Of a stretch of 64,000 bases of DNA, positions 28,053-36,416 are shown piece by piece. The notes under the pieces are model-generated. The model was not told the origin of the DNA and made no database searches. It was given only the letters and a program-made list of their open reading frames with translations. The translations under genes were made by a program, and so were the position numbers. Source of the DNA: Bradyrhizobium sp. LHD-71 (lineage in GTDB: Bacteria; Pseudomonadota; Alphaproteobacteria; Rhizobiales; Xanthobacteraceae); NCBI RefSeq assembly GCF_031157255.1, contig NZ_JAVIFX010000004.1, positions 62,001 through 126,000 of the forward strand, in the 5' to 3' direction. How positions within the stretch are numbered: the first letter of the stretch is position 1; every line of letters begins with the position of its first letter.

Positions 28053-30137
28053 TCACGCCGCGGCAAGCGACGCGAAGGTCTTGCCCTCATCGGCGAGCTT
28101 CTTCAGAAGCGGCGCGGGCTCCAGCGACGGATCGCCGGTTTCCTTTGCATAGTAAGAAAGCCGTTCGGCCACCTTCTTCAGGCCGACGCTGTCGGCGTAG
28201 AACATCGGGCCGCCGCGATAGATCGGCCAGCCGTAGCCGTAGAGCCAGACCACGTCGATGTCGCTCGGGCGCGCCGCGATCTTCTCTTCGAGGATTCGCG
28301 CGCCCTCGTTCACCATCGGGTAGACCATGCGCTCGAGGATCTCCTCGTCGCTGACCGCGCGCGGCTTCTTGCCCATCTTCGCCAGCGTCTTGGCGATCAA
28401 ATCCTCCACCTCCGGATCGGGGATCGGCGCGCGACCGCCTTCATACTTGTAATAGCCCTTGCCGGTCTTCAGGCCGAAGCGACCGGCTTCGCAAAGCGCA
28501 TCCGGAATTTCCGCCTTGACGCCGCGGTCCTTGCGCGAACGCCAGCCGATGTCGAGACCGGCCATGTCGCTCATGGTGAACGGTCCCATCGGGATGCCGA
28601 ACCTGGTGACCACCGCATCGATCTGCTGCGGCAGCGCGCCTTCATACAACAGCTTGTCGGACTGCTTGCCGCGCGCCGCCAGCATGCGGTTGCCGACGAA
28701 GCCGTCGCAGTTGCCGACCACGGCCGGAACCTTGGCGATGCGCTTTGCGATCGCAACAGCTGTCGCCAGCACGTCCGGCGCGGTCTTGGCGCCACGCACG
28801 ATCTCGCACAGCTTCATGACATTGGCCGGGCTGAAGAAGTGCATGCCAAGCACGTCCTGCGGCCGCTTGGTGCTGGAGGCGATCTCGTCGATATTGAGAT
28901 AGGACGTGTTCGACGCGAGCACCGCGCCGGGCTTGGCGATCGCGTCGAGCTTGGCGAAAACCTCTTTCTTGATCGCCATGGTCTCGAACACCGCCTCGAT
29001 GATGAGGTCGGCATCCTTGGCGTGTTCAAGGCCGACCTTGCCTGTGATCATGCCCATCCGCCGGGTGACGTCTTCCGGCTTCAGCCCGCCGCGCGCGGCG
29101 GTGGCATCGTAATTCTTCTTCATCACGCCGAGCCCGCGATTGAGCTGCTCCTCGCCCATCTCGATGATGGTGACCGGGATGCCGGCGTTGGCGAACGACA
29201 TGGAGATACCGCCGCCCATGGTGCCCGCGCCGACGACGGCGACGCGCTCGATCTTGCGCGGCTTGGTCTCGGCGGAGACGCCCGCGACCTTCGCGGCCTC
29301 GCGCTCGGCGAAGAAGGCGTAGCGCTGCGCCTTCGACTGCTCGCCGTTCATCAGCTCGAGGAACTTCTTGCGCTCGAATGCGAGCCCCTCATCGAACGTG
29401 CCCTCAAGCGTCTGGCCCACGCATTCCGCGCAGGCGAGCGGCGCGATCAGGCCGCGATTGCGCTTGTTGGCGGCGGCTGCCGCGTCGGTGAAGATGGACC
29501 GATCGGCCTTCGCCGCGGCAAGCTTCGAATCATCGTCGCGCACACGCTTCAGCGCCCGCTTCTCGGCGATCACCTTGCGGGCGAACGCTTCTCCGGCCTT
29601 CGCCGGGTCGCCCTCGAACAGTTCATCGACCAATCCGACCTTCAAGCCTTCGTCGCCGTTGATCGGATCGCCGGACACGATCATCTGTACGGCCTTGGCC
29701 GGACCGACCACGCGCGGCAGACGCTGGGTGCCGCCCGCGCCGGGCAGCAGACCGAGCTTCACCTCGGGAAGGCCGAGCTTGGTGTCCTTGGTGGCGATGC
29801 GGAAATGGCAGCACAGCGCGGTCTCAAGTCCGCCGCCGAGCGCGTTGCCATGGATCGCGGCGACGATCGGACGGGGGAAGTTCTCGAGCTGGTCAAGAAT
29901 TTCGTGCAGGCCCGGCGGCTGCGGCGGCTTGCCGAACTCGCGGATGTCGGCGCCAGAGATGAAACTGCGACCCGCACAGGCAAGAACCACCGCCTTCACG
30001 CCTGCGTCACCCGCAGCCTTCGCGAGCTCCTCATTGAGGCCCACCCGGACCGAGTGGCTCAAGGCGTTCACCGGCGGATTGTCGATGGTGAGAACGAGAA
30101 CCCCGTCACGATTTTCGGCTTTTACGGTTGCACTCAC
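28053..30137 (-). CDS. pimF: Bifunctional enoyl-CoA hydratase / 3-hydroxyacyl-CoA dehydrogenase (PimF/FadB type)
   Basis: It performs hydration and NAD-dependent oxidation of enoyl-CoA in one chain. The crotonase domain (about 1-190) has the oxyanion loop SFISGADIREFG and GNALGGGLETALCCHFRIA...GLPEVKLGLLPGAGGTQRL. The dehydrogenase domain carries VAVVGAGTMGGGISMSFANAG, GMHFFSPANVMKLCEIV and GFVGNRM. I start at GTG 30137 (MSATVKAENRDGVLVLT), preceded by GGAGAGG, giving 694 residues; the upstream in-frame ATG at 30194 would run into promoter DNA. It is the first gene of the leftward pim-type operon, divergent from the IclR gene. Confidence 0.88.
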   Translation of the reverse strand: MSATVKAENRDGVLVLTIDNPPVNALSHSVRVGLNEELAKAAGDAGVKAVVLACAGRSFISGADIREFGKPPQPPGLHEILDQLENFPRPIVAAIHGNALGGGLETALCCHFRIATKDTKLGLPEVKLGLLPGAGGTQRLPRVVGPAKAVQMIVSGDPINGDEGLKVGLVDELFEGDPAKAGEAFARKVIAEKRALKRVRDDDSKLAAAKADRSIFTDAAAAANKRNRGLIAPLACAECVGQTLEGTFDEGLAFERKKFLELMNGEQSKAQRYAFFAEREAAKVAGVSAETKPRKIERVAVVGAGTMGGGISMSFANAGIPVTIIEMGEEQLNRGLGVMKKNYDATAARGGLKPEDVTRRMGMITGKVGLEHAKDADLIIEAVFETMAIKKEVFAKLDAIAKPGAVLASNTSYLNIDEIASSTKRPQDVLGMHFFSPANVMKLCEIVRGAKTAPDVLATAVAIAKRIAKVPAVVGNCDGFVGNRMLAARGKQSDKLLYEGALPQQIDAVVTRFGIPMGPFTMSDMAGLDIGWRSRKDRGVKAEIPDALCEAGRFGLKTGKGYYKYEGGRAPIPDPEVEDLIAKTLAKMGKKPRAVSDEEILERMVYPMVNEGARILEEKIAARPSDIDVVWLYGYGWPIYRGGPMFYADSVGLKKVAERLSYYAKETGDPSLEPAPLLKKLADEGKTFASLAAA

Positions 30138-30201
30138 GGCGCCTCTCCCGGACTGTTTCGCATCGCGAAATTGAATTTCACATCTTGACATCGTGGGGTA
30201 A

Positions 30202-30224
30202 GTTGACGAGCGTCGATTGTCAAC
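30202..30224. promoter_or_regulatory. Inverted repeat in the pimF/iclR divergent promoter
   Basis: GTTGAC (30202-30207) and GTCAAC (30219-30224) are perfect 6-bp arms 11 bp apart, midway between the divergent pimF and IclR-family genes. The location fits an operator for the IclR protein encoded alongside. The short arms make chance occurrence possible. Confidence 0.4.
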
Positions 30225-30258
30225 GATCTCAAGTAACGACCACAAGTTCGGTAGCGGG

Positions 30259-31125
30259 ATGAAGCGCGTAAAGAAGAAGGCCGCGACGGATCGCAAATTC
30301 GTCGTCGCACTCTCCAGAGGTCTCGACGTGCTTCGCGCATTCCATCCTCGTGATGGCCTCCTGGGCAATCAGGAGATTGCAGCCCGCACCAAGCTTCCGA
30401 AGCCTACCGTGTCGCGGCTGACTTATACACTCACGAAAATGGGTTACCTCGCCCAGGTCTCCCGGTTCGACAAATATCAGCTTGCACCGCCCGCCATGGC
30501 GATCGGCTATGCTGCACTTGCTAACCTCGGCATTCGCGGCATTGCCGAAGGTCACATGCGCAAGCTCGCCGAGGCGACCGGCGGCGACGTCGCCGTCGGT
30601 GCGCGCGACCGTCTCAGCATGATGTACTTCGCGCAATGCCGTGGCGCCTCGTCGTGGAGCGCAGGCCTCGACACCGGCTCGCGCATTCCCATTTCGACGA
30701 CCGCCATGGGGCGCGCCTATCTCTATACACTGCCGGAAAACGAGCGCGCGGAACTGCTGGACAGGATCAAGAGCCGCGCCGCGGAGAAGTGGCCTACTAT
30801 TTATGCAGGCATTCAGCGCGCCGGCGAAACAATGGCCAGGTACGGCTTCACGATTTCCGCCGGCGAATGGCTCGATGATGTGCACGGCGTCGGCGTTGCC
30901 CTTCGCATGAACGACGGAACCGGCCCTTATGCCTTCAATTGCGGCGCTCCATCGTTCCGCTTCAACGAAGAGAAGTTGATCAATGAGGTTGGACCGCGCC
31001 TCGTGGCGATGGTAAGGGACATAGAAGCCGTACTAAACGGTGCAATCACGCCTTCCAAGAACAATGAAAACAAAAGGCTGAGCATGCGAGGGAGAGCGAC
31101 ACGTGAAACAGAGGGACTCCGCTAG
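30259..31125 (+). CDS. IclR-family transcriptional regulator
   Basis: The N-terminal winged helix (VVALSRGLDVLRAF...NQEIAARTKLPKPTVSRLTYTLTKMGYLAQ) and the C-terminal effector domain (AMGRAYLYTLPENERAELLDRI; GVGVALRMNDGTGPYAFNCG) identify an IclR protein. I start at ATG 30259 (MKRVKKKAATDRKF), giving 288 residues; a TTG at 30217 lies within the inverted repeat of the promoter. It probably controls the divergent pim-type operon and perhaps the downstream transporter genes, responding to a carboxylic acid or its CoA ester. Confidence 0.9.
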   Translation: MKRVKKKAATDRKFVVALSRGLDVLRAFHPRDGLLGNQEIAARTKLPKPTVSRLTYTLTKMGYLAQVSRFDKYQLAPPAMAIGYAALANLGIRGIAEGHMRKLAEATGGDVAVGARDRLSMMYFAQCRGASSWSAGLDTGSRIPISTTAMGRAYLYTLPENERAELLDRIKSRAAEKWPTIYAGIQRAGETMARYGFTISAGEWLDDVHGVGVALRMNDGTGPYAFNCGAPSFRFNEEKLINEVGPRLVAMVRDIEAVLNGAITPSKNNENKRLSMRGRATRETEGLR

Positions 31126-31182
31126 CACACGAGCGCGGAAAATCAGGCGGGGTGTCTCGCAGCTTGACGGAATTCACCGCGC

Positions 31183-31974
31183 ATGAGGGCTGCTTCCGTG
31201 CAGGGCCAGCCCCTGCTCGCCGTTCGCGACGTCAGCGTCGTCTTCGGTGGCATCGTCGCCTTGAATAATGTTTCATTCGATCTGCGCCAGGGCAACATTC
31301 TCGGTCTGATCGGACCGAACGGCGCCGGCAAGACGACGCTTTTCAATTGCCTCAGCCGGCTTTACCAACCGAGCAAGGGCGACATCCTGGTTGACGGCGC
31401 GAGCATCCTCAGCCGGCCTGCCCACAAGATCTGCGATGTCGGAATCGGCCGCACCTTCCAGAACGTGGCGCTGTTTCCGAACCTGTCTGTCGCCGACAAC
31501 ATCCGCGTCGGCGCCCATTCGCACACCAAAAGCGACATCGTCAGCGATGCACTGCATCTGCCATGGACGCGCAGGCAGGAGCATACGCTGAACGAGCGCG
31601 TGGACGAGATCATCGCCTATCTCGACCTGCAGGCTGTGCAGGATCAACTCGTCTCGGGCCTGCCATTCGGCACGCAGAAGCGCGTCGAACTCGCCCGGGC
31701 GCTCGCGGCGGAGCCGAAGATCCTGCTGCTGGACGAACCGGCCGGCGGGCTCAACCACGAAGAGGTTCATGTACTCGGCGACCTGATCCGGCGGATCCGC
31801 GACGATCGCAAGATCACCGTGCTCCTGGTCGAGCACCACATGGGCCTCGTGATGTCGATCGCCGACCATGTGGTTGCGCTGAACTTCGGCAGCAAGCTGG
31901 CCGAAGGCACCCCGGCACAGGTGCAGTCCAATCCCGACGTCATCAAAGCCTATCTCGGGAGCAAGGACCAATGA
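31183..31974 (+). CDS. livG: Branched-chain amino acid-type ABC transporter ATPase LivG
   Basis: This is one of two ATPases of a HAAT-family importer. Walker A is GPNGAGKTT near residues 45-53, the Q-loop is GIGRTFQNVALF, the signature region is LPFGTQKRVELARALA and Walker B is ILLLDEPAGGLN. The LivG-specific insert between the Q-loop and signature is present. At 263 residues it starts at ATG 31183 with a weak ribosome-binding site. Its stop overlaps the livF start by 4 bp. In this position the transporter may carry aromatic or dicarboxylic acids rather than amino acids. Confidence 0.92.
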   Translation: MRAASVQGQPLLAVRDVSVVFGGIVALNNVSFDLRQGNILGLIGPNGAGKTTLFNCLSRLYQPSKGDILVDGASILSRPAHKICDVGIGRTFQNVALFPNLSVADNIRVGAHSHTKSDIVSDALHLPWTRRQEHTLNERVDEIIAYLDLQAVQDQLVSGLPFGTQKRVELARALAAEPKILLLDEPAGGLNHEEVHVLGDLIRRIRDDRKITVLLVEHHMGLVMSIADHVVALNFGSKLAEGTPAQVQSNPDVIKAYLGSKDQ

Positions 31975-32684
31975 CCGCATCGCTCAATGTCCGCGACCTT
32001 CGCGCCTATTACGGGCAGGTTCAGGCCCTGCACGGCCTCAACTTCTCGCTCGAGGAAGGCAGCGTCACGACGCTGCTCGGCGCCAACGGCGCAGGAAAGA
32101 CGACAACCCTGCGGGCGATCTGCAACATGGTCCGGACCACCGGCACCATCGAGTTCGACGGCAAGCCGATCACCCACATGTCGACCGAGCACATCGTCAA
32201 GCTCGGCATCGCCCAGGTTCCGCAGGGCCGCGGCACCTTCACGCGCATGAATGTGGAAGAGAACCTGCAGCTCGGCGCCATCACCCGCGGCGACAAGGCC
32301 GGCATCGCCTCCGACATCGAGCGGATGTACGCCCTGTTCCCGGTTCTGAAGCAGCGGCGCACCCAACAGGCGGGCCTGCTTTCCGGCGGCGAGCAACAGA
32401 TGCTGGCGGTGGCGCGCGCACTGATGCTGCGGCCGCGCGTCTTGCTGCTCGACGAACCGTCCTTCGGCCTTGCCCCGCTCGTGGTGCGGGACGTGTTCAA
32501 GGTGCTGGAGCAGATCAACCGCGACGACAAGGTGACGATCCTCGTCGTCGAACAGAACGCCCAGCTCGCACTCGAGCTTGCGGACCAGGCCTACGTCATC
32601 GAGACCGGCGAGATCGTGCAGTCCGGTCCGGCGGCGGAGATCGCCAGCAACGAAGACATCCGCAAATCCTATCTCGGCTACTGA
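31971..32684 (+). CDS. livF: Branched-chain amino acid-type ABC transporter ATPase LivF
   Basis: This is the second ATPase of the importer, with 237 residues. Walker A is GANGAGKTT near residue 36, the signature is LSGGEQQMLAVARALM and Walker B LLLDEPSFGLAPL, followed by the LivF-typical VEQNAQLALELADQAYVIETGEIVQSG. The ATG at 31971 overlaps the livG stop; a longer in-frame reading through livG is a shadow. It is 12 bp before livH, in the same transcript. Confidence 0.93.
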   Translation: MTASLNVRDLRAYYGQVQALHGLNFSLEEGSVTTLLGANGAGKTTTLRAICNMVRTTGTIEFDGKPITHMSTEHIVKLGIAQVPQGRGTFTRMNVEENLQLGAITRGDKAGIASDIERMYALFPVLKQRRTQQAGLLSGGEQQMLAVARALMLRPRVLLLDEPSFGLAPLVVRDVFKVLEQINRDDKVTILVVEQNAQLALELADQAYVIETGEIVQSGPAAEIASNEDIRKSYLGY

Positions 32685-32696
32685 GGGCCAAAGACC

Positions 32697-33572
32697 ATGG
32701 AGCTTTTCACCAACCAGGTCCTGTCAGGCATAGCCACGGGCGCGATCTACGCCTGCATGGCGCTCGCCGTGGTCATGATCTACGAGGCGATCGATCACCT
32801 GAACTTCGCGCAAGGCGAAATGGCGATGTTCTCCACGTTCGCCGCGTGGCAGTTCATGCAGTGGGGCATTCCCTACTGGGGCGCGTTCGTGCTTTCGGTC
32901 GTCCTGTCGTTCGCCGCCGGCATTGCCATCGAGCGCGCGCTGTTCCGCCCGCTCGGGCACGCCTCGGTCCTCGTGCAGATCGCGGGCTTCATCGCCTTGT
33001 TCGCGATCATCAACAGCGTTGCCGGACTGATCTGGGACTTCACCATTAAGCCGTTCCCGACGCCATTCGGCTCGACGCCGCTGCTCGGCGGGGTGATCTC
33101 GTCGCATCAGGCCGGAATGATCGCGGTCACGATATTGCTGCTCGGATTTCTCTATGTCTTCTTCAGCTTCACCCGCGTCGGCCTTGCGATGCGGGCAGCG
33201 GCGACGATGCCCGAATCGGCCAAGCTCGTCGGCGTCAATGTCGGCTGGATGATCGCGCTCGGCTGGGGCCTTGCGGCGGCGATCGGCGCCATCGCCGGCA
33301 TCATGATCGCGCCCGTGATCTTCCTCGAGCCGAACATGATGGGCGGCGTGCTGCTGTACGGCTTTGTCGGCGCCGTTCTCGGCGGCTTGAGCAGCCCGGC
33401 GGGCGCAGTGGCCGGCGGCTTCATCGTCGGCGTGCTGGAGAACCTGGCCGGCACCTATATCCCCGGCGTCGGCAACGAGCTGAAGCTGCCGATCGCGCTG
33501 GCGATGATCATTGCCGTCCTCGTCTTCAAACCCAACGGCCTGTTCGGCCGCGTCCAGGTTCAGCGAGTTTGA
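32697..33572 (+). CDS. livH: Branched-chain amino acid-type ABC transporter permease LivH
   Basis: This is an inner-membrane permease with about eight helices and 291 residues. The LivH signature is seen in IATGAIYACMALAVVMIYEAIDHLNFAQGEMAMFSTF and in LVGVNVGWMIALGWGLAAAIGAIAGIM, the loop contacting the ATPases. The start at ATG 32697 lies 12 bp after livF. The gene ends 1 bp before livM. Confidence 0.92.
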   Translation: MELFTNQVLSGIATGAIYACMALAVVMIYEAIDHLNFAQGEMAMFSTFAAWQFMQWGIPYWGAFVLSVVLSFAAGIAIERALFRPLGHASVLVQIAGFIALFAIINSVAGLIWDFTIKPFPTPFGSTPLLGGVISSHQAGMIAVTILLLGFLYVFFSFTRVGLAMRAAATMPESAKLVGVNVGWMIALGWGLAAAIGAIAGIMIAPVIFLEPNMMGGVLLYGFVGAVLGGLSSPAGAVAGGFIVGVLENLAGTYIPGVGNELKLPIALAMIIAVLVFKPNGLFGRVQVQRV

Positions 33573-33573
33573 C

Positions 33574-34596
33574 ATGAGCACCGCACAGGATACCTCTGCC
33601 GACATCGCCGGAACGCGCCCTGCCGCCGGAAAGTCGATTCTGACGGTGCCGCTCGTCGCCAGCCTCGCCACGCTGGGACTGCTGATCGTCGTTCCGCTGT
33701 TCCTGAAGAATTTCGTGGTGTTCCAGCTCACCATGATCGTCATCTACGCGATCGCGATCCTGTCGCTGAACATCCTCACCGGGGCGAGCGGCCAGGTCTC
33801 GCTCGGGCACAGCGCGTTCTTTGCTGTCGGCGCCTACGCCACCGGCATCATGATGGAGCACGCCAACGTCCCGTATCTGCTGGCAATCCCGATCGCCGGG
33901 GTGATCTGCTTCGTCATCGGCTTCCTGTTCGGCTTCCCGGCACTGCGCCTGAAGGGCGTCTATCTGGCGCTTGCCACCTTCGCGCTGGCGGTCGCGGCAC
34001 CGCCGCTGTTCAAGCTCGGGACGTTCGAGCATTGGACCGGCGGCGTTCAGGGCCTGCTCGTCACCAAGCCCGAACCGCCGTTCGGCCTGGACATCAGCCA
34101 GGACCGGTACGTCTATTATCTGTCGCTCACCATCGCGCTGATCATCTACCTGCTGTCGGTCAATCTCCTGAATTCCCGCTCCGGCCGGGCGCTGATGGCG
34201 ATCCGGGACAACGAAATCGCCGCCTCGTCGATGGGCGTCGATCTTGCCCTCTACAAGACGCTGGCGTTCGGGATCAGCGCCGGCTTCACCGGGATTGCAG
34301 GCGCGCTCGGTGCCATCACCGTCGCCTACGTGGCGCCGGACGCCTACACCTTCAACTTCGCCATCGCCCTGTTTCTCGGCATGGTGATCGGCGGCGTAGG
34401 CTGGCTGCCAGGATCGCTCGCCGGTGCGGCGTTTATCGTGTTCGTGCCGAACATTGCCGAGGGCATTTCGAAAGGGCTGTCCTATGCCGTGTTCGGCGTA
34501 TTTATCTTTGCTGTAATCTTCCTGTTGCCGAATGGCGCGCGGCAACTCGCTTACTATCTGTATGCTCAAATCAAGAAGCTAGTGTCCCGGTTCTAA
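33574..34596 (+). CDS. livM: Branched-chain amino acid-type ABC transporter permease LivM, C-terminus formed by a repeat element
   Basis: This is the second permease of the importer, 340 residues with about nine helices. The LivM core YAIAILSLNILTGASGQVSLGHSAFFAVGAYATGI and the ATPase-contact loop RDNEIAASSMGVDLALYKTLAFGISAGFTGIAGAL are clear. ATG 33574 follows livH by 1 bp. The last five codons (Leu-Val-Ser-Arg-Phe) and the stop lie inside the left arm of the long hairpin element beginning at 34578, so the natural end of the protein was probably replaced when the repeat arrived. Confidence 0.92.
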   Translation: MSTAQDTSADIAGTRPAAGKSILTVPLVASLATLGLLIVVPLFLKNFVVFQLTMIVIYAIAILSLNILTGASGQVSLGHSAFFAVGAYATGIMMEHANVPYLLAIPIAGVICFVIGFLFGFPALRLKGVYLALATFALAVAAPPLFKLGTFEHWTGGVQGLLVTKPEPPFGLDISQDRYVYYLSLTIALIIYLLSVNLLNSRSGRALMAIRDNEIAASSMGVDLALYKTLAFGISAGFTGIAGALGAITVAYVAPDAYTFNFAIALFLGMVIGGVGWLPGSLAGAAFIVFVPNIAEGISKGLSYAVFGVFIFAVIFLLPNGARQLAYYLYAQIKKLVSRF

Positions 34597-34655
34597 CGTT
34601 CGCATCACTTGCGGCAACCTCGTCTGCGAACGTTAGAACCAACAGGGACACTAGC
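34578..34655. repeat. Long hairpin repeat, copy A (27-bp stem)
   Basis: GCTAGTGTCCC (34578-34588) pairs with 34645-34655, and GGTTCTAACGTTCGCA (34589-34604) pairs with 34625-34640. Only a 4-nt bulge (AACA, 34641-34644) interrupts the stem. The 20-nt loop contains ACTTGCGGCAA. It overlaps the last codons and stop of livM. Copy B follows 13 bp later with the same plan but different paired bases. It may be a miniature mobile hairpin or a processed RNA structure, and it could also terminate the livGFHM message. Confidence 0.85.
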
Positions 34656-34668
34656 AATTTTATTAAGC

Positions 34669-34746
34669 TAGTGCGCTTTATGGATTTGACGTTCGTACTG
34701 AGGACTCGCGGCAAATGCTGGTACGAACGTCAAATCCAGCGCACTA
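34669..34746. repeat. Long hairpin repeat, copy B (26-bp stem)
   Basis: TAGTGCGCT (34669-34677) pairs with 34738-34746, and GGATTTGACGTTCGTAC (34682-34698) with 34721-34737. A 4-nt bulge (34678-34681) lies on the left strand. The 22-nt loop carries ACTCGCGGCAA, nearly the same as in copy A. Both copies begin AAGCTAGTG and share the stem core ACGTTCG. Copy B lies 43 bp before the first binding-protein gene. Confidence 0.85.
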
Positions 34747-34789
34747 TCCAAGTAACGCCAATCCGAAGCAGCTTAAGGAGAGGAACTGA

Positions 34790-36022
34790 ATGAGTATCAA
34801 GGTTCGTTCGCGTCTTGCGGCCCTGTCGGCAGCGACGCTCGCCGTAACGATGATGAGCGGCGCAGCCTTTGCGCAGAAGAAGTACGACACCGGGGCGACC
34901 GACACCGAGATCAAGATCGGCAACATCATGCCCTACAGTGGGCCCGCGTCGGCCTACGGCGTGATCGGCAAGACGATCGATGCGTACTTCAAGAAGATCA
35001 ACGCCGAGGGCGGCATCAACGGTCGCAAGATCAGTTTCATTTCCTATGACGATGGCTACAGTCCGCCGAAGGCGGTCGAGCAGGTGCGCAAGCTGGTGGA
35101 AAGCGACGAGGTCCTGCTCGTGTTCGACCCGCTCGGAACGCCGAGCAACACCGCGATCCAGAAGTACCTGAACCAGAAGAAGGTGCCGCAGCTGTTCGTC
35201 GCCACCGGCGCGACCAAGTGGAACGACCCGAAGAGTTTCCCGTGGACGATGGGCTGGCAGCCCAACTACCAGACCGAAGGTCAGATCTACGCCAAGTACG
35301 TCCTGAAGGAGAAGCCGAACGCCAAGATCGCGGTGCTCTATCAGAACGACGACTACGGCAAGGACTATCTGAAGGGTTTCAAGGACGGTCTCGGCGCCAA
35401 GGCCGCCAGCATGATCGTCGCCGAAAGCAGCTACGAAGTCTCCGAACCGACCATCGACTCCCATATCGTCAAGCTGAAGTCGTCGGGCGCCGACGTGTTC
35501 TTCAACATCGCCACGCCGAAATTCGCGGCGCAGGCGATCAAGAAGGCGGCCGAGATCGACTGGAAGCCGATGCAGTTCCTGAACAACGTCTCGGCCTCGA
35601 TCGGCAGCGTGATCAAGCCCGCAGGCTTCGAGAATGCGCAAGGCATCATCTCCGCAGCCTACCTGAAGGACGCGACCGATCAGCAGTGGAAGAACGATGC
35701 AGGCATGAAGCGCTTCGACGAATTTCTGGCGAAGTACTTTCCCGAGGGAAATCGCATCGACCTGAATGTCATCTTCGGTTACAGCGTCAGCCAGACGATG
35801 GTACAGGTGCTCAAGCAGGCCGGAGACAACCTGACCCGCGCCAACGTGATGAAGGAAGCGGCGAGCCTGAAGGACCTGGAGCTGGACCTGCTGCTGCCGG
35901 GCATCAAGATCAACACCGGCCCGACCGACTTCGCCCCGATCTCGTCGGTGCAGTTGATGCGGTTCAAGGGCGATACCTGGGAGCGCTTCGGCGACGTCCT
36001 GAGCGCCGACGCGACCAACTGA
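34790..36022 (+). CDS. ABC transporter substrate-binding protein (LivK/HAAT type), paralogue 1
   Basis: This is the periplasmic ligand-binding protein for the upstream LivGFHM-type importer. The signal peptide (MSIKVRSRLAALSAATLAVTMMSGAAFA) is followed by a type I periplasmic-binding fold: IKIGNIMPYSGPASAYGVIGKTIDAYFKKINAEGGINGRKI and AVLYQNDDYGKDYLKG. It has 410 residues, with AAGGAGAGG before the ATG. A strong terminator follows the gene. A second protein of equal length and roughly four-fifths identical by eye is encoded next. The family includes binders of amino acids, amides and aromatic acids, so the ligand is open. Confidence 0.93.
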   Translation: MSIKVRSRLAALSAATLAVTMMSGAAFAQKKYDTGATDTEIKIGNIMPYSGPASAYGVIGKTIDAYFKKINAEGGINGRKISFISYDDGYSPPKAVEQVRKLVESDEVLLVFDPLGTPSNTAIQKYLNQKKVPQLFVATGATKWNDPKSFPWTMGWQPNYQTEGQIYAKYVLKEKPNAKIAVLYQNDDYGKDYLKGFKDGLGAKAASMIVAESSYEVSEPTIDSHIVKLKSSGADVFFNIATPKFAAQAIKKAAEIDWKPMQFLNNVSASIGSVIKPAGFENAQGIISAAYLKDATDQQWKNDAGMKRFDEFLAKYFPEGNRIDLNVIFGYSVSQTMVQVLKQAGDNLTRANVMKEAASLKDLELDLLLPGIKINTGPTDFAPISSVQLMRFKGDTWERFGDVLSADATN

Positions 36023-36054
36023 CCGCCACTCGACTTTCGAGCTGTTGAAGTGGA

Positions 36055-36091
36055 CACCCCCGCAGGCCGCCTGCGGGGGTGCTTTCGTTTC
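36055..36091 (+). terminator. Rho-independent terminator after binding-protein paralogue 1
   Basis: A perfect 12-bp stem, CACCCCCGCAGG with CCTGCGGGGGTG (36070-36081), encloses a 3-nt loop and is followed by CTTTCGTTT. It lies 33 bp after the stop. Nearly the same terminator follows paralogue 2. Confidence 0.85.
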
Positions 36092-36416
36092 CAGGTGGCA
36101 TCACGGTCCTGTTTGCAAGCGCACGGCTATACCTTGGGTCCGCCGATTGCGCTAAGCTTGCCGGGCGACCGACGGCACCGGCCGGCTGCCTGACCAGCCC
36201 GCCGAGACTGCATTCATCTTGCCGGCGCACGATATCGCAGAGGCGATTTTACAAGACCTCTCGTTTTCCAAGACCTTTCGGCGCCGTGTGTGTGGCGCCT
36301 CGTCCTTGCAATGGTCCGTTGCCGTTGAGCGCGCGGCAGCCTGCTTTTTCCTTGTCGCGCTCGAACAACAAGAAACTGGAGAAGCCAATCGCCTGAACCA
36401 ACAGAGGAGCAACGTG
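36092..36416 (+). other. 325-bp spacer between the two binding-protein genes
   Basis: I see no gene here. In-frame codons upstream of paralogue 2 exist from about 36219 but have no signal peptide or ribosome-binding site. A GGCGCC pair (36280-36285 and 36294-36299) can form a small hairpin. AGAGGAG at 36403-36409 serves paralogue 2. With a terminator just before it, the spacer should hold an independent promoter, though I cannot point to a clear one. Confidence 0.5.

Noticed and set aside
28839-30188. 449-codon plus-strand frame opposite pimF
   Set aside because: The antisense shadow of a strongly supported beta-oxidation gene.
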